From NCBI RefSeq assembly GCF_027944005.1, contig NZ_AP027204.1, forward strand, positions 62,001 to 126,000: a DNA stretch of 64,000 nucleotides, written 5' to 3'. The stretch comes from Polynucleobacter sp. SHI8. Lineage in GTDB: Bacteria; Pseudomonadota; Gammaproteobacteria; Burkholderiales; Burkholderiaceae. Below the pieces are notes generated by a model. The model saw nothing but the letters and a program-made list of their open reading frames with translations. It made no database searches and was not told the DNA's origin. How positions within the stretch are numbered: position 1 is the first letter of the stretch; each line of letters opens with the position of its first letter. Shown in pieces: positions 7,842 to 16,346 of the stretch. Both the position numbers and the translations under genes were made by a program.

Positions 7842-8384
7842 ATGACAACGAGATTTCAAGAGCACTATACAAAAACTGTTGTTGGCGAATTAACCGCAAA
7901 GTTTGGTTATAAGTCCGTAATGGAAGTGCCGCGCATTACAAAAATTACCCTTAATATGGGTTTAGGCGAAGCTGTTGCCGATAAAAAAGTAATTGAGCAT
8001 GCCGTGGGCGATTTAACAAAGGTGGCTGGTCAAAAGCCTGTTGTTACTGTTGCTAGAAAAGCGATTGCTGGATTTAAGATTCGTCAAGGTTATCCAATTG
8101 GTGCAATGGTAACTTTACGTGGTCAAAGAATGTATGAGTTTTTAGATCGTTTTATTACCGTTGCATTACCTCGTGTGCGTGATTTTCGTGGTGTATCTGG
8201 AAAAGCTTTTGACGGCCGTGGAAATTACAACATTGGCGTTAAAGAGCAGATTATTTTCCCGGAAATTGAATACGACAAAATCGATGCTTTGCGTGGATTA
8301 AACATCAGTATCACTACAACCGCTAAAACAGATGATGAAGCAAAAGCTTTGTTAGCGGCCTTTAAATTTCCTTTCCGTAACTAA
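7842..8384 (+). CDS. rplE: 50S ribosomal protein L5
   Basis: A 180-residue L5, the 5S rRNA-binding protein of the central protuberance. Typical motifs are VPRITKITLNMGLGEA, GFKIRQGYPIGAMVTLRG, and FPEIEYDKIDALRGLNISI. The usual spc order (rplX, rplE, rpsN, rpsH) is kept. In E. coli the S8 repressor site is at the rplE start; I did not identify a clear mimic here. Confidence 0.99.
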   Translation: MTTRFQEHYTKTVVGELTAKFGYKSVMEVPRITKITLNMGLGEAVADKKVIEHAVGDLTKVAGQKPVVTVARKAIAGFKIRQGYPIGAMVTLRGQRMYEFLDRFITVALPRVRDFRGVSGKAFDGRGNYNIGVKEQIIFPEIEYDKIDALRGLNISITTTAKTDDEAKALLAAFKFPFRN

Positions 8385-8393
8385 GAGGTTAAC

Positions 8394-8699
8394 GTGGCTA
8401 AACTTTCATTAATTGAGCGCGAAAAAAAACGTACAAAGACTGTTGCTAAATTTGCCGTAAAACGCGCAGAGTTAAAAGCAATCATTGAAGATACCTCTAA
8501 GTCTGAGGAAGAGCGCTATGACGCGCGTTTAAAGTTACAAGCTTTACCTCGTAACGCTAGCCCCACTCGCCAACGTAACCGTTGTGCTTTGACTGGACGT
8601 CCACGTGGCACATTCCGTAAATTCGGTTTGGGTCGCGGCAAGATCCGTGAGATTGCCTTTAGGGGTGAAATTCCGGGCGTTACTAAAGCCAGCTGGTAA
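8394..8699 (+). CDS. rpsN: 30S ribosomal protein S14
   Basis: A 101-residue S14 that starts with GTG, preceded by GAGG. It belongs to the long zinc-free class: the CxxC pairs of the short form are absent and only one cysteine is seen, in RQRNRCALTGRPRG. The C-terminal FRKFGLGRGKIREIAFRGEI is the conserved 30S-head contact. It lies between rplE (9 bp) and rpsH (21 bp). Confidence 0.97.
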   Translation: MAKLSLIEREKKRTKTVAKFAVKRAELKAIIEDTSKSEEERYDARLKLQALPRNASPTRQRNRCALTGRPRGTFRKFGLGRGKIREIAFRGEIPGVTKASW

Positions 8700-8720
8700 T
8701 AGTAGAGATTAGGAGAAATT

Positions 8721-9116
8721 ATGAGCTTTACCGATCCAATCGCAGATATGTTAACCCGGATTCGCAATGCGCAAGCAGTGCAAAAGCCAGGTGTAACAAT
8801 GCCATCATCTAAATTAAAAGTTGCTATTGCAAATGTTTTAAAAGATGAGGGTTATATCGATAGTTTTGATATCGTGGGTGAAACCGCGAAACCTGTTTTA
8901 AGTATTACCCTGAAATACTATGCTGGTCGTCCAGTTATTGAGCGCATTGAGCGCGTTTCAAAGCCCAGCTTACGTATTTACAAAGGTCGTCACGACATAC
9001 CTGAAGTTATGAATGGTTTAGGCGTGGCAATTATTTCAACCCCACAAGGTTTGATGACTGATCGTAAAGCTCGCGCTAATGGCGTGGGTGGCGAAGTTAT
9101 CTGCTATGTCGCCTAA
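8721..9116 (+). CDS. rpsH: 30S ribosomal protein S8
   Basis: A 131-residue S8, which binds helix 21 of 16S rRNA and is the translational repressor of the spc operon in E. coli. The N-terminal MSFTDPIADMLTRIRNAQ and the C-terminal signature GVAIISTPQGLMTDRKAR are intact. AGGAG precedes the ATG. Confidence 0.98.
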   Translation: MSFTDPIADMLTRIRNAQAVQKPGVTMPSSKLKVAIANVLKDEGYIDSFDIVGETAKPVLSITLKYYAGRPVIERIERVSKPSLRIYKGRHDIPEVMNGLGVAIISTPQGLMTDRKARANGVGGEVICYVA

Positions 9117-9127
9117 GGAGAACGAAT

Positions 9128-9661
9128 ATGTCACGTGTTGGTAAATCGCCTATTCAAGTTCCTACTGGTGCAGAGATTCAAATTGCTGGAGCATTGCTTA
9201 CGGTAAAGGGCCCACTTGGCACCTTGACCCATAACTTGCATCCACTAGTTTCTTTGAAGCAGGAAGCAGGATCATTACAAGTTACTTGCAATGATGAGTC
9301 TCGTGAATCAAATGCTCTATCTGGAACTACCCGTGCCCTTGTGAATAACATGGTTACTGGTGTTACTAAGGGTTTTGAGCGCAAATTAAATTTAATTGGT
9401 GTGGGTTATCGTGCAGCAGCACAAGGTAAGTCTTTAAAGCTTCAACTTGGTTTTTCTCATGATGTAATTTATGAGTTACCAGAGGGCGTAAAAGCAGAGA
9501 CTCCTACTCAAACTGAAATCATTATTAAGGGCGCCAACAAGCAACAAGTTGGACAAGTAGCCGCTGAAGTTCGTTCTTACAGAACTCCTGAGCCTTATAA
9601 AGGTAAGGGCGTACGTTATAGCGATGAAGTGGTTCTCATTAAAGAAACAAAGAAGAAGTAA
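9128..9661 (+). CDS. rplF: 50S ribosomal protein L6
   Basis: A 177-residue L6 at the base of the L7/L12 stalk near the factor-binding site. Two homologous halves are seen: an N-terminal half beginning MSRVGKSPIQVP with VKGPLGTL, and a C-terminal half with the signature RTPEPYKGKGVRYSDE. It lies 11 bp after rpsH and 12 bp before rplR. Confidence 0.98.
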   Translation: MSRVGKSPIQVPTGAEIQIAGALLTVKGPLGTLTHNLHPLVSLKQEAGSLQVTCNDESRESNALSGTTRALVNNMVTGVTKGFERKLNLIGVGYRAAAQGKSLKLQLGFSHDVIYELPEGVKAETPTQTEIIIKGANKQQVGQVAAEVRSYRTPEPYKGKGVRYSDEVVLIKETKKK

Positions 9662-9673
9662 TCGAGGCCGAAT

Positions 9674-10030
9674 ATGATGAACAAAAAAGAATCCCGTATC
9701 CGTCGTTCACGCCAGACACGTATCAAGATTGCAGAACTCGCAGTACCTCGAGTTGCTATCATGCGTACCAATCTGCATATCACTGCTCAACTTTTCAGTT
9801 CTTGTGGAACAAAAGTTTTGGCAGCGGCTTCGACAATGGAAAAAGAATTACGTAGTAGCTTAACAAATGGTGGCAATAGCAATGCTGCAAAAGAAATTGG
9901 CAAACTAATTGCTGAGCGTGCATTAAAAGCTGGTGTTACAGAAGTAGCTTTTGATCGTTCAGGTTTTCGTTATCACGGACGCGTTAAAGCTTTAGCAGAA
10001 GCCGCTCGTGAAGCTGGACTGAAGTTCTAA
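9674..10030 (+). CDS. rplR: 50S ribosomal protein L18
   Basis: A 118-residue L18, the second 5S rRNA-binding protein. Visible motifs are RIRRSRQTRIKI at the N-terminus, a central VLAAASTMEKELR stretch, and the C-terminal VAFDRSGFRYHGRVKALAEAAREAGL. Two tandem ATG codons begin the gene, at 9674 and 9677, and either could be used. Confidence 0.97.
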   Translation: MMNKKESRIRRSRQTRIKIAELAVPRVAIMRTNLHITAQLFSSCGTKVLAAASTMEKELRSSLTNGGNSNAAKEIGKLIAERALKAGVTEVAFDRSGFRYHGRVKALAEAAREAGLKF

Positions 10031-10062
10031 GAGCAGATTAAGTAAAGGTCAAGGAAAAGAAC

Positions 10063-10581
10063 ATGGCAAAAATGCAAGCAAAGATGGCAGCAGAAGAGCG
10101 TGATGATGGTTTACGCGAAAAAATGATTGCTGTTAACCGCGTAACTAAAGTGGTTAAAGGTGGTCGTATTTTAGGTTTTGCTGCTTTAACTGTAGTTGGT
10201 GATGGTGATGGCCGAATTGGCATGGGCAAAGGAAAATCTAAAGAAGTTCCAGTTGCCGTGCAAAAAGCAATGGACGAAGCTCGTCGTAAGATGATCAAGG
10301 TTCCACTCCGTCAAGGCACACTTCAACATTCTGTAATCGGTGAACACGGCGCGTCTCGCGTTTTGATTTCTCCTGCAAAAGAAGGTACTGGAGTGATTGC
10401 AGGTGGTCCAATGCGTGCAATATTTGATGTAATGGGCGTTACAAACGTGGTTGCAAAGTCGATTGGTTCAACAAATCCATACAACATGGTTAGAGCAACG
10501 ATCAATGGCTTAAGCAAGATGAGCACGCCTTCAGAGATTGCTGCTAAACGTGGCAAGTCAATCGAAGAAATTTTAGGTTAA
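10063..10581 (+). CDS. rpsE: 30S ribosomal protein S5
   Basis: A 172-residue S5, which lies at the mRNA entry site and affects decoding fidelity. The double-stranded-RNA-binding-like N-terminal domain has VNRVTKVVKGGRILGFAALTVVGDG and GRIGMGKGKSKEVP. The C-terminal domain has GGPMRAIFDVMGVTNVVAKS. AAGGAAAAG precedes the start. Confidence 0.98.
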   Translation: MAKMQAKMAAEERDDGLREKMIAVNRVTKVVKGGRILGFAALTVVGDGDGRIGMGKGKSKEVPVAVQKAMDEARRKMIKVPLRQGTLQHSVIGEHGASRVLISPAKEGTGVIAGGPMRAIFDVMGVTNVVAKSIGSTNPYNMVRATINGLSKMSTPSEIAAKRGKSIEEILG

Positions 10582-10598
10582 GTGAATCGAGAATAAAC

Positions 10599-10784
10599 AT
10601 GACTGAAAAGAAAACCGTAAAAATTAAATTAGTTCGTAGCCTGATCGGCACACGTGAAAGCCATCGTGCAACAGTCCGTGGCCTTGGTCTTGGTCGTGTT
10701 AATACAACATCTGAATTAGAGGACACGCCAGCTGTACGCGGCATGATGAATAAAGTGTCTTATCTTATTAAAGAATTAAATTAA
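10599..10784 (+). CDS. rpmD: 50S ribosomal protein L30
   Basis: A 61-residue short-form L30. The family signature LVRSLIGTRESHRATVRGLGLGRVN is present, followed by the typical C-terminal PAVRGMMNKVSYLIK. L30 contacts 5S and 23S rRNA. Its position between rpsE and rplO is the standard spc order. Confidence 0.97.
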   Translation: MTEKKTVKIKLVRSLIGTRESHRATVRGLGLGRVNTTSELEDTPAVRGMMNKVSYLIKELN

Positions 10785-10807
10785 GCCATTAATTGACAGA
10801 GGAAATG

Positions 10808-11248
10808 ATGGAATTAAATAACTTAAAACCTGCTGCTGGCGCAAAACATGCAAAACGTCGTGTTGGGCGTGGAATTGGTTCTGGCCTTGGTAAAACTGCT
10901 GGTCGTGGACACAAGGGACAAAAGTCTCGTTCAGGTGGCTTTCATAAAGTTGGATTTGAGGGCGGTCAAATGCCTTTATATCGCCGCTTGCCTAAGCGTG
11001 GATTTGTATCATTGACACGCCGTCACGTTGGTGAAATCACATTAACAGATATTGAGCGTTTGAATGTATCTGAAATTGACTTAGTTGTACTTAAGCAAAA
11101 TGGCTTAGCAAATGAACAGATTAAATCAGTAAAAGTAATTAAAACTGGTGAGTTGACAAAAGCTGTAACATTAAAAGGCTTAACAGCCACTGCAGGCGCG
11201 CGTGCCGCGATTGAAGCTGTTGGTGGTAAATTGGTTGAGGAAGTGTAA
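10808..11248 (+). CDS. rplO: 50S ribosomal protein L15
   Basis: L15 is a late-assembly 50S protein. The glycine- and arginine-rich N-terminal tail (RRVGRGIGSGLGKTAGRGHK) threads through 23S rRNA, and the FEGGQMPLYRRLPKRGF signature follows. I chose the ATG at 10808, giving MELNNLKPAAGAKHAKRR, because AGAGGA ends 4 nt upstream. An in-frame ATG at 10805 and a TTG at 10793 are less likely starts. The product is about 146 residues. secY begins 3 bp after the stop. Confidence 0.96.
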   Translation: MELNNLKPAAGAKHAKRRVGRGIGSGLGKTAGRGHKGQKSRSGGFHKVGFEGGQMPLYRRLPKRGFVSLTRRHVGEITLTDIERLNVSEIDLVVLKQNGLANEQIKSVKVIKTGELTKAVTLKGLTATAGARAAIEAVGGKLVEEV

Positions 11249-11251
11249 TTA

Positions 11252-12595
11252 ATGGCAACCTCTTCTCCAACCGCTTCTAGCCTGATGAAGTCAGGAAACA
11301 AATTTGGCGATTTAAAAAATCGTCTGTTGTTTCTCGTCATGGCATTAGTGGTTTATAGAGTAGGCGCACATATTCCAGTACCTGGAATTGATCCGAACCA
11401 ATTAGCAAGTCTATTTAATGACGCTAAAGGTGGGATTTTGGGAATGTTTAACTTATTCTCAGGTGGAGCATTATCCCGTTTTACCATTTTTGCATTAGGT
11501 ATCATGCCTTACATTTCTGCGTCGATTATTATGCAATTGCTGACAGTGGTGATTCCTACATTTGAGGCGATTAAAAAAGAAGGTCGTTCAGGGCAAAGAA
11601 AAATAACGCAATATACGCGATATGCCACCCTTGGATTAGCTACTTTTCAGGCATTAGGTATTGCAATAGCGCTTGAGTCACAAGCTGGACTGGTCACCGA
11701 TCCAGGATCTATTTTCCGCCTGACTACAGTTGTTACCTTGGTTACTGGAACGATGTTTCTCATGTGGTTAGGAGAGCAAGTCACGGAGCGTGGATTGGGT
11801 AATGGTATTTCAATCATCATCTTTGCTGGTATTGCCTCTGGTTTACCAAACGCTTTAGGCGGATTATTAGAGTTGGTGCGTACGGGCTCAATGAGTATTA
11901 TTTCATCTATATTAGTAGTTTTGGTTGTGGCTGCAGTAACTTATTTTGTCGTATTTGTTGAGCGTGGCCAACGCCGTATATTGGTTAATTATGCCAAGCG
12001 TCAAGTTGGTAACAAGGTTTATGGCGGACAATCATCCCATTTACCATTGAAGTTGAACATGGCGGGTGTAATTCCTCCCATCTTTGCATCTTCAATCATC
12101 TTGTTCCCTGCAACGATTGCTCAGTGGTTTACTGCTGGTGAAAACACGAACATGTTCTCACGTTTTATTAAAGACTTATCAAGCACCTTACAACCTGGTC
12201 AGCCTGTTTATATTATTTTGTACGCAACTGCGATTATTTTCTTTTGTTTTTTCTACACAGCTCTAGTGTTTAATAGCCGTGAGACATCAGATAACTTGAA
12301 AAAAAGCGGAGCATTTGTACCTGGCATACGTCCCGGAGATCAAACTGCTAAGTACATTGATAAAATTTTAGCTAGATTAACTCTTGCAGGCGCAGCTTAC
12401 ATTACCTTAGTTTGTTTATTGCCAGAGTTTTTAGTATTGAATTGGCAAGTACCTTTTTATTTTGGCGGCACGTCATTGCTAATTATTGTTGTTGTAACAA
12501 TGGATTTTATGGCGCAAGTGCAGTCATATCTGATGCAACAACAATATGATTCATTAATGAAAAAAGCGAATTTTAAAATGGGTCCAGGCGTCTAA
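11252..12595 (+). CDS. secY: Protein translocase subunit SecY
   Basis: A 447-residue SecY, the membrane channel that moves unfolded proteins across the cytoplasmic membrane with SecE, SecG and SecA. About ten hydrophobic helices can be counted. Family signatures are visible: HIPVPGIDPNQL before the plug region, LGIMPYISASIIMQLL in TM2, and GLGNGISIIIFAGI in TM4. The gene is translationally close to rplO (3 bp) and infA (2 bp), as in other Burkholderiales. Confidence 0.99.
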   Translation: MATSSPTASSLMKSGNKFGDLKNRLLFLVMALVVYRVGAHIPVPGIDPNQLASLFNDAKGGILGMFNLFSGGALSRFTIFALGIMPYISASIIMQLLTVVIPTFEAIKKEGRSGQRKITQYTRYATLGLATFQALGIAIALESQAGLVTDPGSIFRLTTVVTLVTGTMFLMWLGEQVTERGLGNGISIIIFAGIASGLPNALGGLLELVRTGSMSIISSILVVLVVAAVTYFVVFVERGQRRILVNYAKRQVGNKVYGGQSSHLPLKLNMAGVIPPIFASSIILFPATIAQWFTAGENTNMFSRFIKDLSSTLQPGQPVYIILYATAIIFFCFFYTALVFNSRETSDNLKKSGAFVPGIRPGDQTAKYIDKILARLTLAGAAYITLVCLLPEFLVLNWQVPFYFGGTSLLIIVVVTMDFMAQVQSYLMQQQYDSLMKKANFKMGPGV

Positions 12596-12597
12596 AT

Positions 12598-12816
12598 ATG
12601 GCTAAAGATGATGTCATACAGATGGCTGGCGAAATTGTAGAGAATTTACCGAATGCGATGTTTCGGGTGAAGTTGGAAAATGGACATGTAGTTTTGGGAC
12701 ATATTTCCGGAAAGATGCGGATGCACTATATTCGTATTCTTCCTGGTGATAAGGTTACTGTGGAGATGACTCCATACGACCTAACGCGTGCACGAATTAT
12801 TTTTCGTGCCAAGTAG
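12598..12816 (+). CDS. infA: Translation initiation factor IF-1
   Basis: A 72-residue IF-1, an S1-like OB-fold protein that blocks the A site during initiation. Recognisable are MAKDDVIQMAGEIVENLPNA, FRVKLENGHVVLGHISGKMR and ILPGDKVTVEMTPYDLTRARI. It is placed between secY and rpmJ, the usual order in betaproteobacteria but not in E. coli, where infA is elsewhere. Many betaproteobacteria carry a second infA, which is not seen here. Confidence 0.97.
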   Translation: MAKDDVIQMAGEIVENLPNAMFRVKLENGHVVLGHISGKMRMHYIRILPGDKVTVEMTPYDLTRARIIFRAK

Positions 12817-12839
12817 TACGAATTGGAGAGGGGTTAGTC

Positions 12840-12956
12840 ATGAAAGTATTGGCATCAGTTAAATGTATTTGCCGTAACTGCAAGATCATTAAGCGTAAAG
12901 GCGTATTACGTGTGATTTGTTCATCAGATCCACGTCATAAGCAGCGTCAAGGTTAA
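12840..12956 (+). CDS. rpmJ: 50S ribosomal protein L36
   Basis: A 38-residue L36. The start is ATG at 12840 with GGAGAGGGG upstream. It is the zinc-binding form: the ligands are seen in CICRNC and in CSSDPRH, i.e. three cysteines and a histidine. The rest, KCICRNCKIIKRKGVLRVIC and HKQRQG, is standard. It stands between infA and rpsM, the usual start of the alpha cluster. Confidence 0.96.
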   Translation: MKVLASVKCICRNCKIIKRKGVLRVICSSDPRHKQRQG

Positions 12957-12980
12957 GTAGATTAATTTAGAGGAATTTAT

Positions 12981-13346
12981 ATGGCACGTATCGCCGGGGT
13001 AAACATCCCCAACCATAAACATACCGTTATCGGATTAACTTCGATTTTCGGGATTGGCATCACTCGCGCTAGACAAATTTGCGAAGCTTCGAGTGTTCCT
13101 GAGTCCAAAAAAGTCAAAGATTTGACTGATTCAGACTTGGAAAAAATTCGTGAGCAAGTAGGTTTATTTGCCACTGAGGGAGATCTTCGTCGAGAAGTAA
13201 CGATGAATATTAAACGCCTCATGGACTTGGGCTGTTATCGTGGCGTTCGTCACCGTAAAGGTCTTCCGGTTCGTGGTCAGCGTACTAAGACAAATGCACG
13301 CACACGCAAAGGTCCGCGTAAAGCAGGCATTGCGCTCAAGAAATAA
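12981..13346 (+). CDS. rpsM: 30S ribosomal protein S13
   Basis: A 121-residue S13 of the 30S head, forming bridges to L5 and touching P-site tRNA through its C-terminal tail. MARIAGVNIPNHKHTVIGLT begins the protein, followed by the helix-turn-helix region with LTSIFGIGITRARQIC, and the basic tail RGQRTKTNARTRKGP. An AGAGGAA site precedes the ATG. Confidence 0.98.
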   Translation: MARIAGVNIPNHKHTVIGLTSIFGIGITRARQICEASSVPESKKVKDLTDSDLEKIREQVGLFATEGDLRREVTMNIKRLMDLGCYRGVRHRKGLPVRGQRTKTNARTRKGPRKAGIALKK

Positions 13347-13364
13347 TAGGAAAGCGGAACTTAT

Positions 13365-13766
13365 ATGGCAAAACCACAACAAGCGAATGCAACAAGAGTT
13401 CGCAAGAAGGTTAAAAAGAATATTGCTGACGGCATTGCACACGTGCATGCTTCATTCAACAATACCATTGTTACGATCACTGATCGTCAAGGAAATGCTC
13501 TTTCTTGGGCTACTTCTGGCGGACAGGGCTTCAAAGGCTCAAGAAAATCTACACCATTTGCTGCTCAGGTTGCAGCGGAAGTTGCTGGTAAAGCAGCCAT
13601 TGAATGTGGTATTAAAAATTTAGAAGTTCAAATCAAGGGTCCTGGTCCTGGTCGTGAGTCAGCTGTTAGAGCTCTTAACGGTTTAGGTATCAAGATTACT
13701 GAGATTCAGGATGTGACACCAGTTCCGCATAATGGTTGTCGCCCTCCTAAGCGTCGTCGCATTTAA
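13365..13766 (+). CDS. rpsK: 30S ribosomal protein S11
   Basis: A 133-residue S11 of the 30S platform, next to the Shine-Dalgarno helix. The sequence shows IAHVHASFNNTIVTITDRQGN, WATSGGQGFKGSRKSTPFAAQ and the C-terminal DVTPVPHNGCRPPKRRRI. The N-terminal tail is Lys/Arg/Gln-rich. A 96-bp gap follows before rpsD, unusual inside this compact cluster. Confidence 0.98.
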   Translation: MAKPQQANATRVRKKVKKNIADGIAHVHASFNNTIVTITDRQGNALSWATSGGQGFKGSRKSTPFAAQVAAEVAGKAAIECGIKNLEVQIKGPGPGRESAVRALNGLGIKITEIQDVTPVPHNGCRPPKRRRI

Positions 13767-13800
13767 GTCTTTAAACGCGATTTTTTAAATTAAGCCCACC

Positions 13801-13822
13801 GTTCAAATATATACATTTGAAC
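13801..13822 (+). promoter_or_regulatory. Inverted repeat in the rpsK-rpsD gap
   Basis: GTTCAAA and TTTGAAC form a perfect 7-bp inverted repeat with an AT-rich 8-nt spacer in the 96-bp gap before rpsD. It may be part of a leader that controls S4 production. In E. coli S4 represses the alpha operon from a pseudoknot upstream of rpsM. The function is inferred. Confidence 0.35.
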
Positions 13823-13862
13823 TTACCCACTGTGAAAACAGCGGCAAAGAAAGGAAATACAC

Positions 13863-14486
13863 GTGGCACGTTATATAGGCCCTAAGGCTAAATTATCACG
13901 TCGGGAAGGTACCGACTTATTTTTAAAAAGCGCTCGTCGTCCACTTGCTGATAAATGCAAGTTAGATAGCAAGCCAGGTCAACATGGCCGTACATCTGGA
14001 GCTCGTACTTCAGATTATGGCAATCAGTTGCGCGAAAAGCAAAAAGTGAAAAGAATGTATGGCATTCTTGAGCGTCAATTTAGACGTTACTTTGCAGAAG
14101 CTGATCGCCGCAAAGGTAATACTGGTGAAACATTATTGTCCTTATTGGAGTCACGTTTAGATAATGTGGTTTATCGCATGGGGTTCGGATCAACTCGTTC
14201 TGAGGCAAGACAATTAGTGTCTCATAAAGCAATTGTAGTGAATGGTGATGTTGTGAACATTCCTTCAATGCAAGTGAAGCCAGGTGACATTGTTGCCATC
14301 CATGAGAAAGCAAAAAAACAAACTCGTGTTCAAGAAGCCTTGACGTTAGCGCAACAAATTGGACCTGCAAGTTGGGTTAGCGTTGACGCCACTAAATTAG
14401 AAGGAACATTTAAAAAAGTTCCTGACCGTGATGAACTTAGTGGTGATATCAACGAAAGCTTGATTGTCGAACTTTATTCACGTTAA
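13863..14486 (+). CDS. rpsD: 30S ribosomal protein S4
   Basis: A 207-residue S4, which binds the 5' domain of 16S rRNA and nucleates 30S assembly. It starts with GTG (MARYIGPKAKLSRREG), with AAAGGAA upstream. The S4 RNA-binding domain is in the middle: LESRLDNVVYRMGFGSTRSE then ARQLVSHKAIVVNG. The KKVPDRDELSGDINESLIVELYSR ending is typical. It is separated from rpsK by a gap that may hold its own control element. Confidence 0.98.
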   Translation: MARYIGPKAKLSRREGTDLFLKSARRPLADKCKLDSKPGQHGRTSGARTSDYGNQLREKQKVKRMYGILERQFRRYFAEADRRKGNTGETLLSLLESRLDNVVYRMGFGSTRSEARQLVSHKAIVVNGDVVNIPSMQVKPGDIVAIHEKAKKQTRVQEALTLAQQIGPASWVSVDATKLEGTFKKVPDRDELSGDINESLIVELYSR

Positions 14487-14510
14487 TTGAGGCATCCCTA
14501 AGGAAAATAT

Positions 14511-15491
14511 ATGCAAACAACACTGCTGAAGCCCAAAATTATTTCTGTAGAAGCAATTGGCCCTAATCAGGCAAAAGTCGTTATGGAGCCATTTGAACGT
14601 GGCTATGGCCACACTCTTGGTAATGCATTACGTCGTGTACTTTTATCTTCAATGGCTGGTTATGCACCAACTGAAGTAAGTATAGGTGGGGTAGTACATG
14701 AGTACTCCACATTAGACGGCGTTCAAGAAGACGTTGTTAATTTATTACTCAATTTAAAAGGTATTGTATTTAAGCTTGAGTCACGTGATGAAGTTACAGT
14801 CATGTTGCGTAAAGAAGGACCTTGCATCGTTACTGCTGCTGATATTGATTTACCGCATGATATTACATTAATTAATCCAGAGCACGTGATTGCAAATTTA
14901 TCTGCAGGTGGTAAGTTAGATATGCAAATTAAGATTGAAAAAGGTCGCGGTTATGTACCTGGTAACCAACGTCACTACTCAGATGAAAACACCAAGTTAA
15001 TTGGTCGTATTGTTTTGGATGCATCATTTAGTCCAATCAAACGTGTTAGTTATGCTGTTGAGTCTGCTCGTGTAGAACAACGTACTGACCTAGACAGACT
15101 GGTAATGACAATTGAAACTAACGGAGTTATTACTCCTGAAGAAGCCATTCGTCAATCAGCTGGAATCTTAGTAGATCAACTCGTAGTCTTTGCCGCGTTA
15201 GAAAATAACCAAGTTATGGGTGATGTTCAGTCTGCCCGTTCACCGATGGTTGATCCAATGTTGTTGCGTCCTGTAGATGATTTAGAGTTAACAGTACGTT
15301 CAGCGAATTGCTTAAAAGCTGAAAACATTTATTACATTGGTGATTTAATTCAACGCTCTGAAAATGAGTTGTTAAAGACTCCTAATTTGGGACGTAAATC
15401 CCTTAATGAAATTAAAGACGTTTTAGCTGCTCGCGGATTAACTTTAGGAATGAAGTTAGAAAGCTGGCCTCCAACAGGTCTAGAGAAATAA
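14511..15491 (+). CDS. rpoA: DNA-directed RNA polymerase alpha subunit
   Basis: A 326-residue alpha subunit. The N-terminal domain (about 1-230), which dimerises and assembles beta and beta', shows EPFERGYGHTLGNALRRVLL. After a linker, the C-terminal domain (about 250-320) carries the DNA and activator contact region with LELTVRSANCLKAENI and NLGRKSLNEIKDVL. It is placed between rpsD and rplQ as in the E. coli alpha operon. Confidence 0.99.
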   Translation: MQTTLLKPKIISVEAIGPNQAKVVMEPFERGYGHTLGNALRRVLLSSMAGYAPTEVSIGGVVHEYSTLDGVQEDVVNLLLNLKGIVFKLESRDEVTVMLRKEGPCIVTAADIDLPHDITLINPEHVIANLSAGGKLDMQIKIEKGRGYVPGNQRHYSDENTKLIGRIVLDASFSPIKRVSYAVESARVEQRTDLDRLVMTIETNGVITPEEAIRQSAGILVDQLVVFAALENNQVMGDVQSARSPMVDPMLLRPVDDLELTVRSANCLKAENIYYIGDLIQRSENELLKTPNLGRKSLNEIKDVLAARGLTLGMKLESWPPTGLEK

Positions 15492-15506
15492 TAGAAAGGA
15501 AGTATC

Positions 15507-15899
15507 ATGCGTCACGGAAACGGACTGCGTAAGCTCAATCGTACATCTTCCCATCGTTTAGCGATGTTGCGTAATATGTCTAATTCATTGTTACAACATG
15601 AGTTAATTAAGACAACATTACCAAAAGCTAAAGAGTTGCGTCGTGTTGTAGAGCCATTAATTACGCTTGGTAAAAAAGATAATTTAGCGAATCGTCGTTT
15701 AGCGTTTAACCGCTTACGTGATCGTGAAATGGTTACTAAACTCTTCACTGAATTAGGCCCACGTTATGCTGCACGTCCAGGTGGTTACACTCGAATCCTT
15801 AAATTTGGATTCAGGGTTGGTGACAATGCACCAATGGCTCTTGTTGAGTTAGTTGATCGTCCGGCAATGGATGAAACTGAGGCAGTTGAAGCAGAGTAA
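15507..15899 (+). CDS. rplQ: 50S ribosomal protein L17
   Basis: A 130-residue L17, located near the tunnel exit. The start MRHGNGLRKLNRTSSHRLAM and the PGGYTRILKFGFRVGDNAPMA signature are clear. The last residues form an acidic tail. It is the final gene of the ribosomal super-cluster and is followed by a strong terminator. Confidence 0.98.
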   Translation: MRHGNGLRKLNRTSSHRLAMLRNMSNSLLQHELIKTTLPKAKELRRVVEPLITLGKKDNLANRRLAFNRLRDREMVTKLFTELGPRYAARPGGYTRILKFGFRVGDNAPMALVELVDRPAMDETEAVEAE

Positions 15900-15915
15900 A
15901 TTGACGATGTAAACC

Positions 15916-15949
15916 AAAAAGCCAGGCTCAAATTGACCCTGGCTTTTTT
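15916..15949 (+). terminator. Rho-independent terminator after rplQ
   Basis: An 11-bp stem (AAAAAGCCAGG, 15916-15926, pairing with 15938-15948) around an 11-nt loop, ending in a run of six T. It closes the ribosomal protein cluster. The A-rich left arm would allow partial function in the other direction, but no minus-strand gene ends here. Confidence 0.92.
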
Positions 15950-16001
15950 GTTCTGCAAACCATAGAAAACTCTGACACAATAAGGTACTAGATACCATCA
16001 T

Positions 16002-16346
16002 ATGAACATACATCAGCCTATCATTGTTACGGTTAGTTTTCCAAGCAAAGAAATTGCATTAGAAATAGCCAAACAGTTAATTGAAAAACAATTAATTGCT
16101 TGCGCACAATTTTCTGCTGTCGAAAGTTTGTATCGCTGGCAGAATCAGCTAGAAAACAGTCAAGAGGTGATGATGCATGCCAAATCGATTCACACCTATT
16201 GGCCTGCAATACAAGCTTGCGTCAAAGAATTTCATCCATATGAGATTCCTGAAATAATCGCAACTCCAATACTTGAAATTGAAGCCACTTATTTACATTG
16301 GATGTTAGAGGAGTTAGGACAATCAGGGCAGCAGTTGTATGTTTAA
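16002..16346 (+). CDS. cutA: Divalent-cation tolerance protein CutA
   Basis: A 114-residue CutA1, a trimeric ferredoxin-like protein linked to copper and divalent metal tolerance; its exact role remains unclear. The motifs LIEKQLIACAQF, ESLYRWQNQLENSQEVMMHAK and HPYEIPEIIATPI match the family. The gene overlaps dsbD by 8 bp, so the two are co-transcribed. The cutA-dsbD pairing is common in proteobacteria and fits metal and thiol homeostasis. Confidence 0.93.
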   Translation: MNIHQPIIVTVSFPSKEIALEIAKQLIEKQLIACAQFSAVESLYRWQNQLENSQEVMMHAKSIHTYWPAIQACVKEFHPYEIPEIIATPILEIEATYLHWMLEELGQSGQQLYV

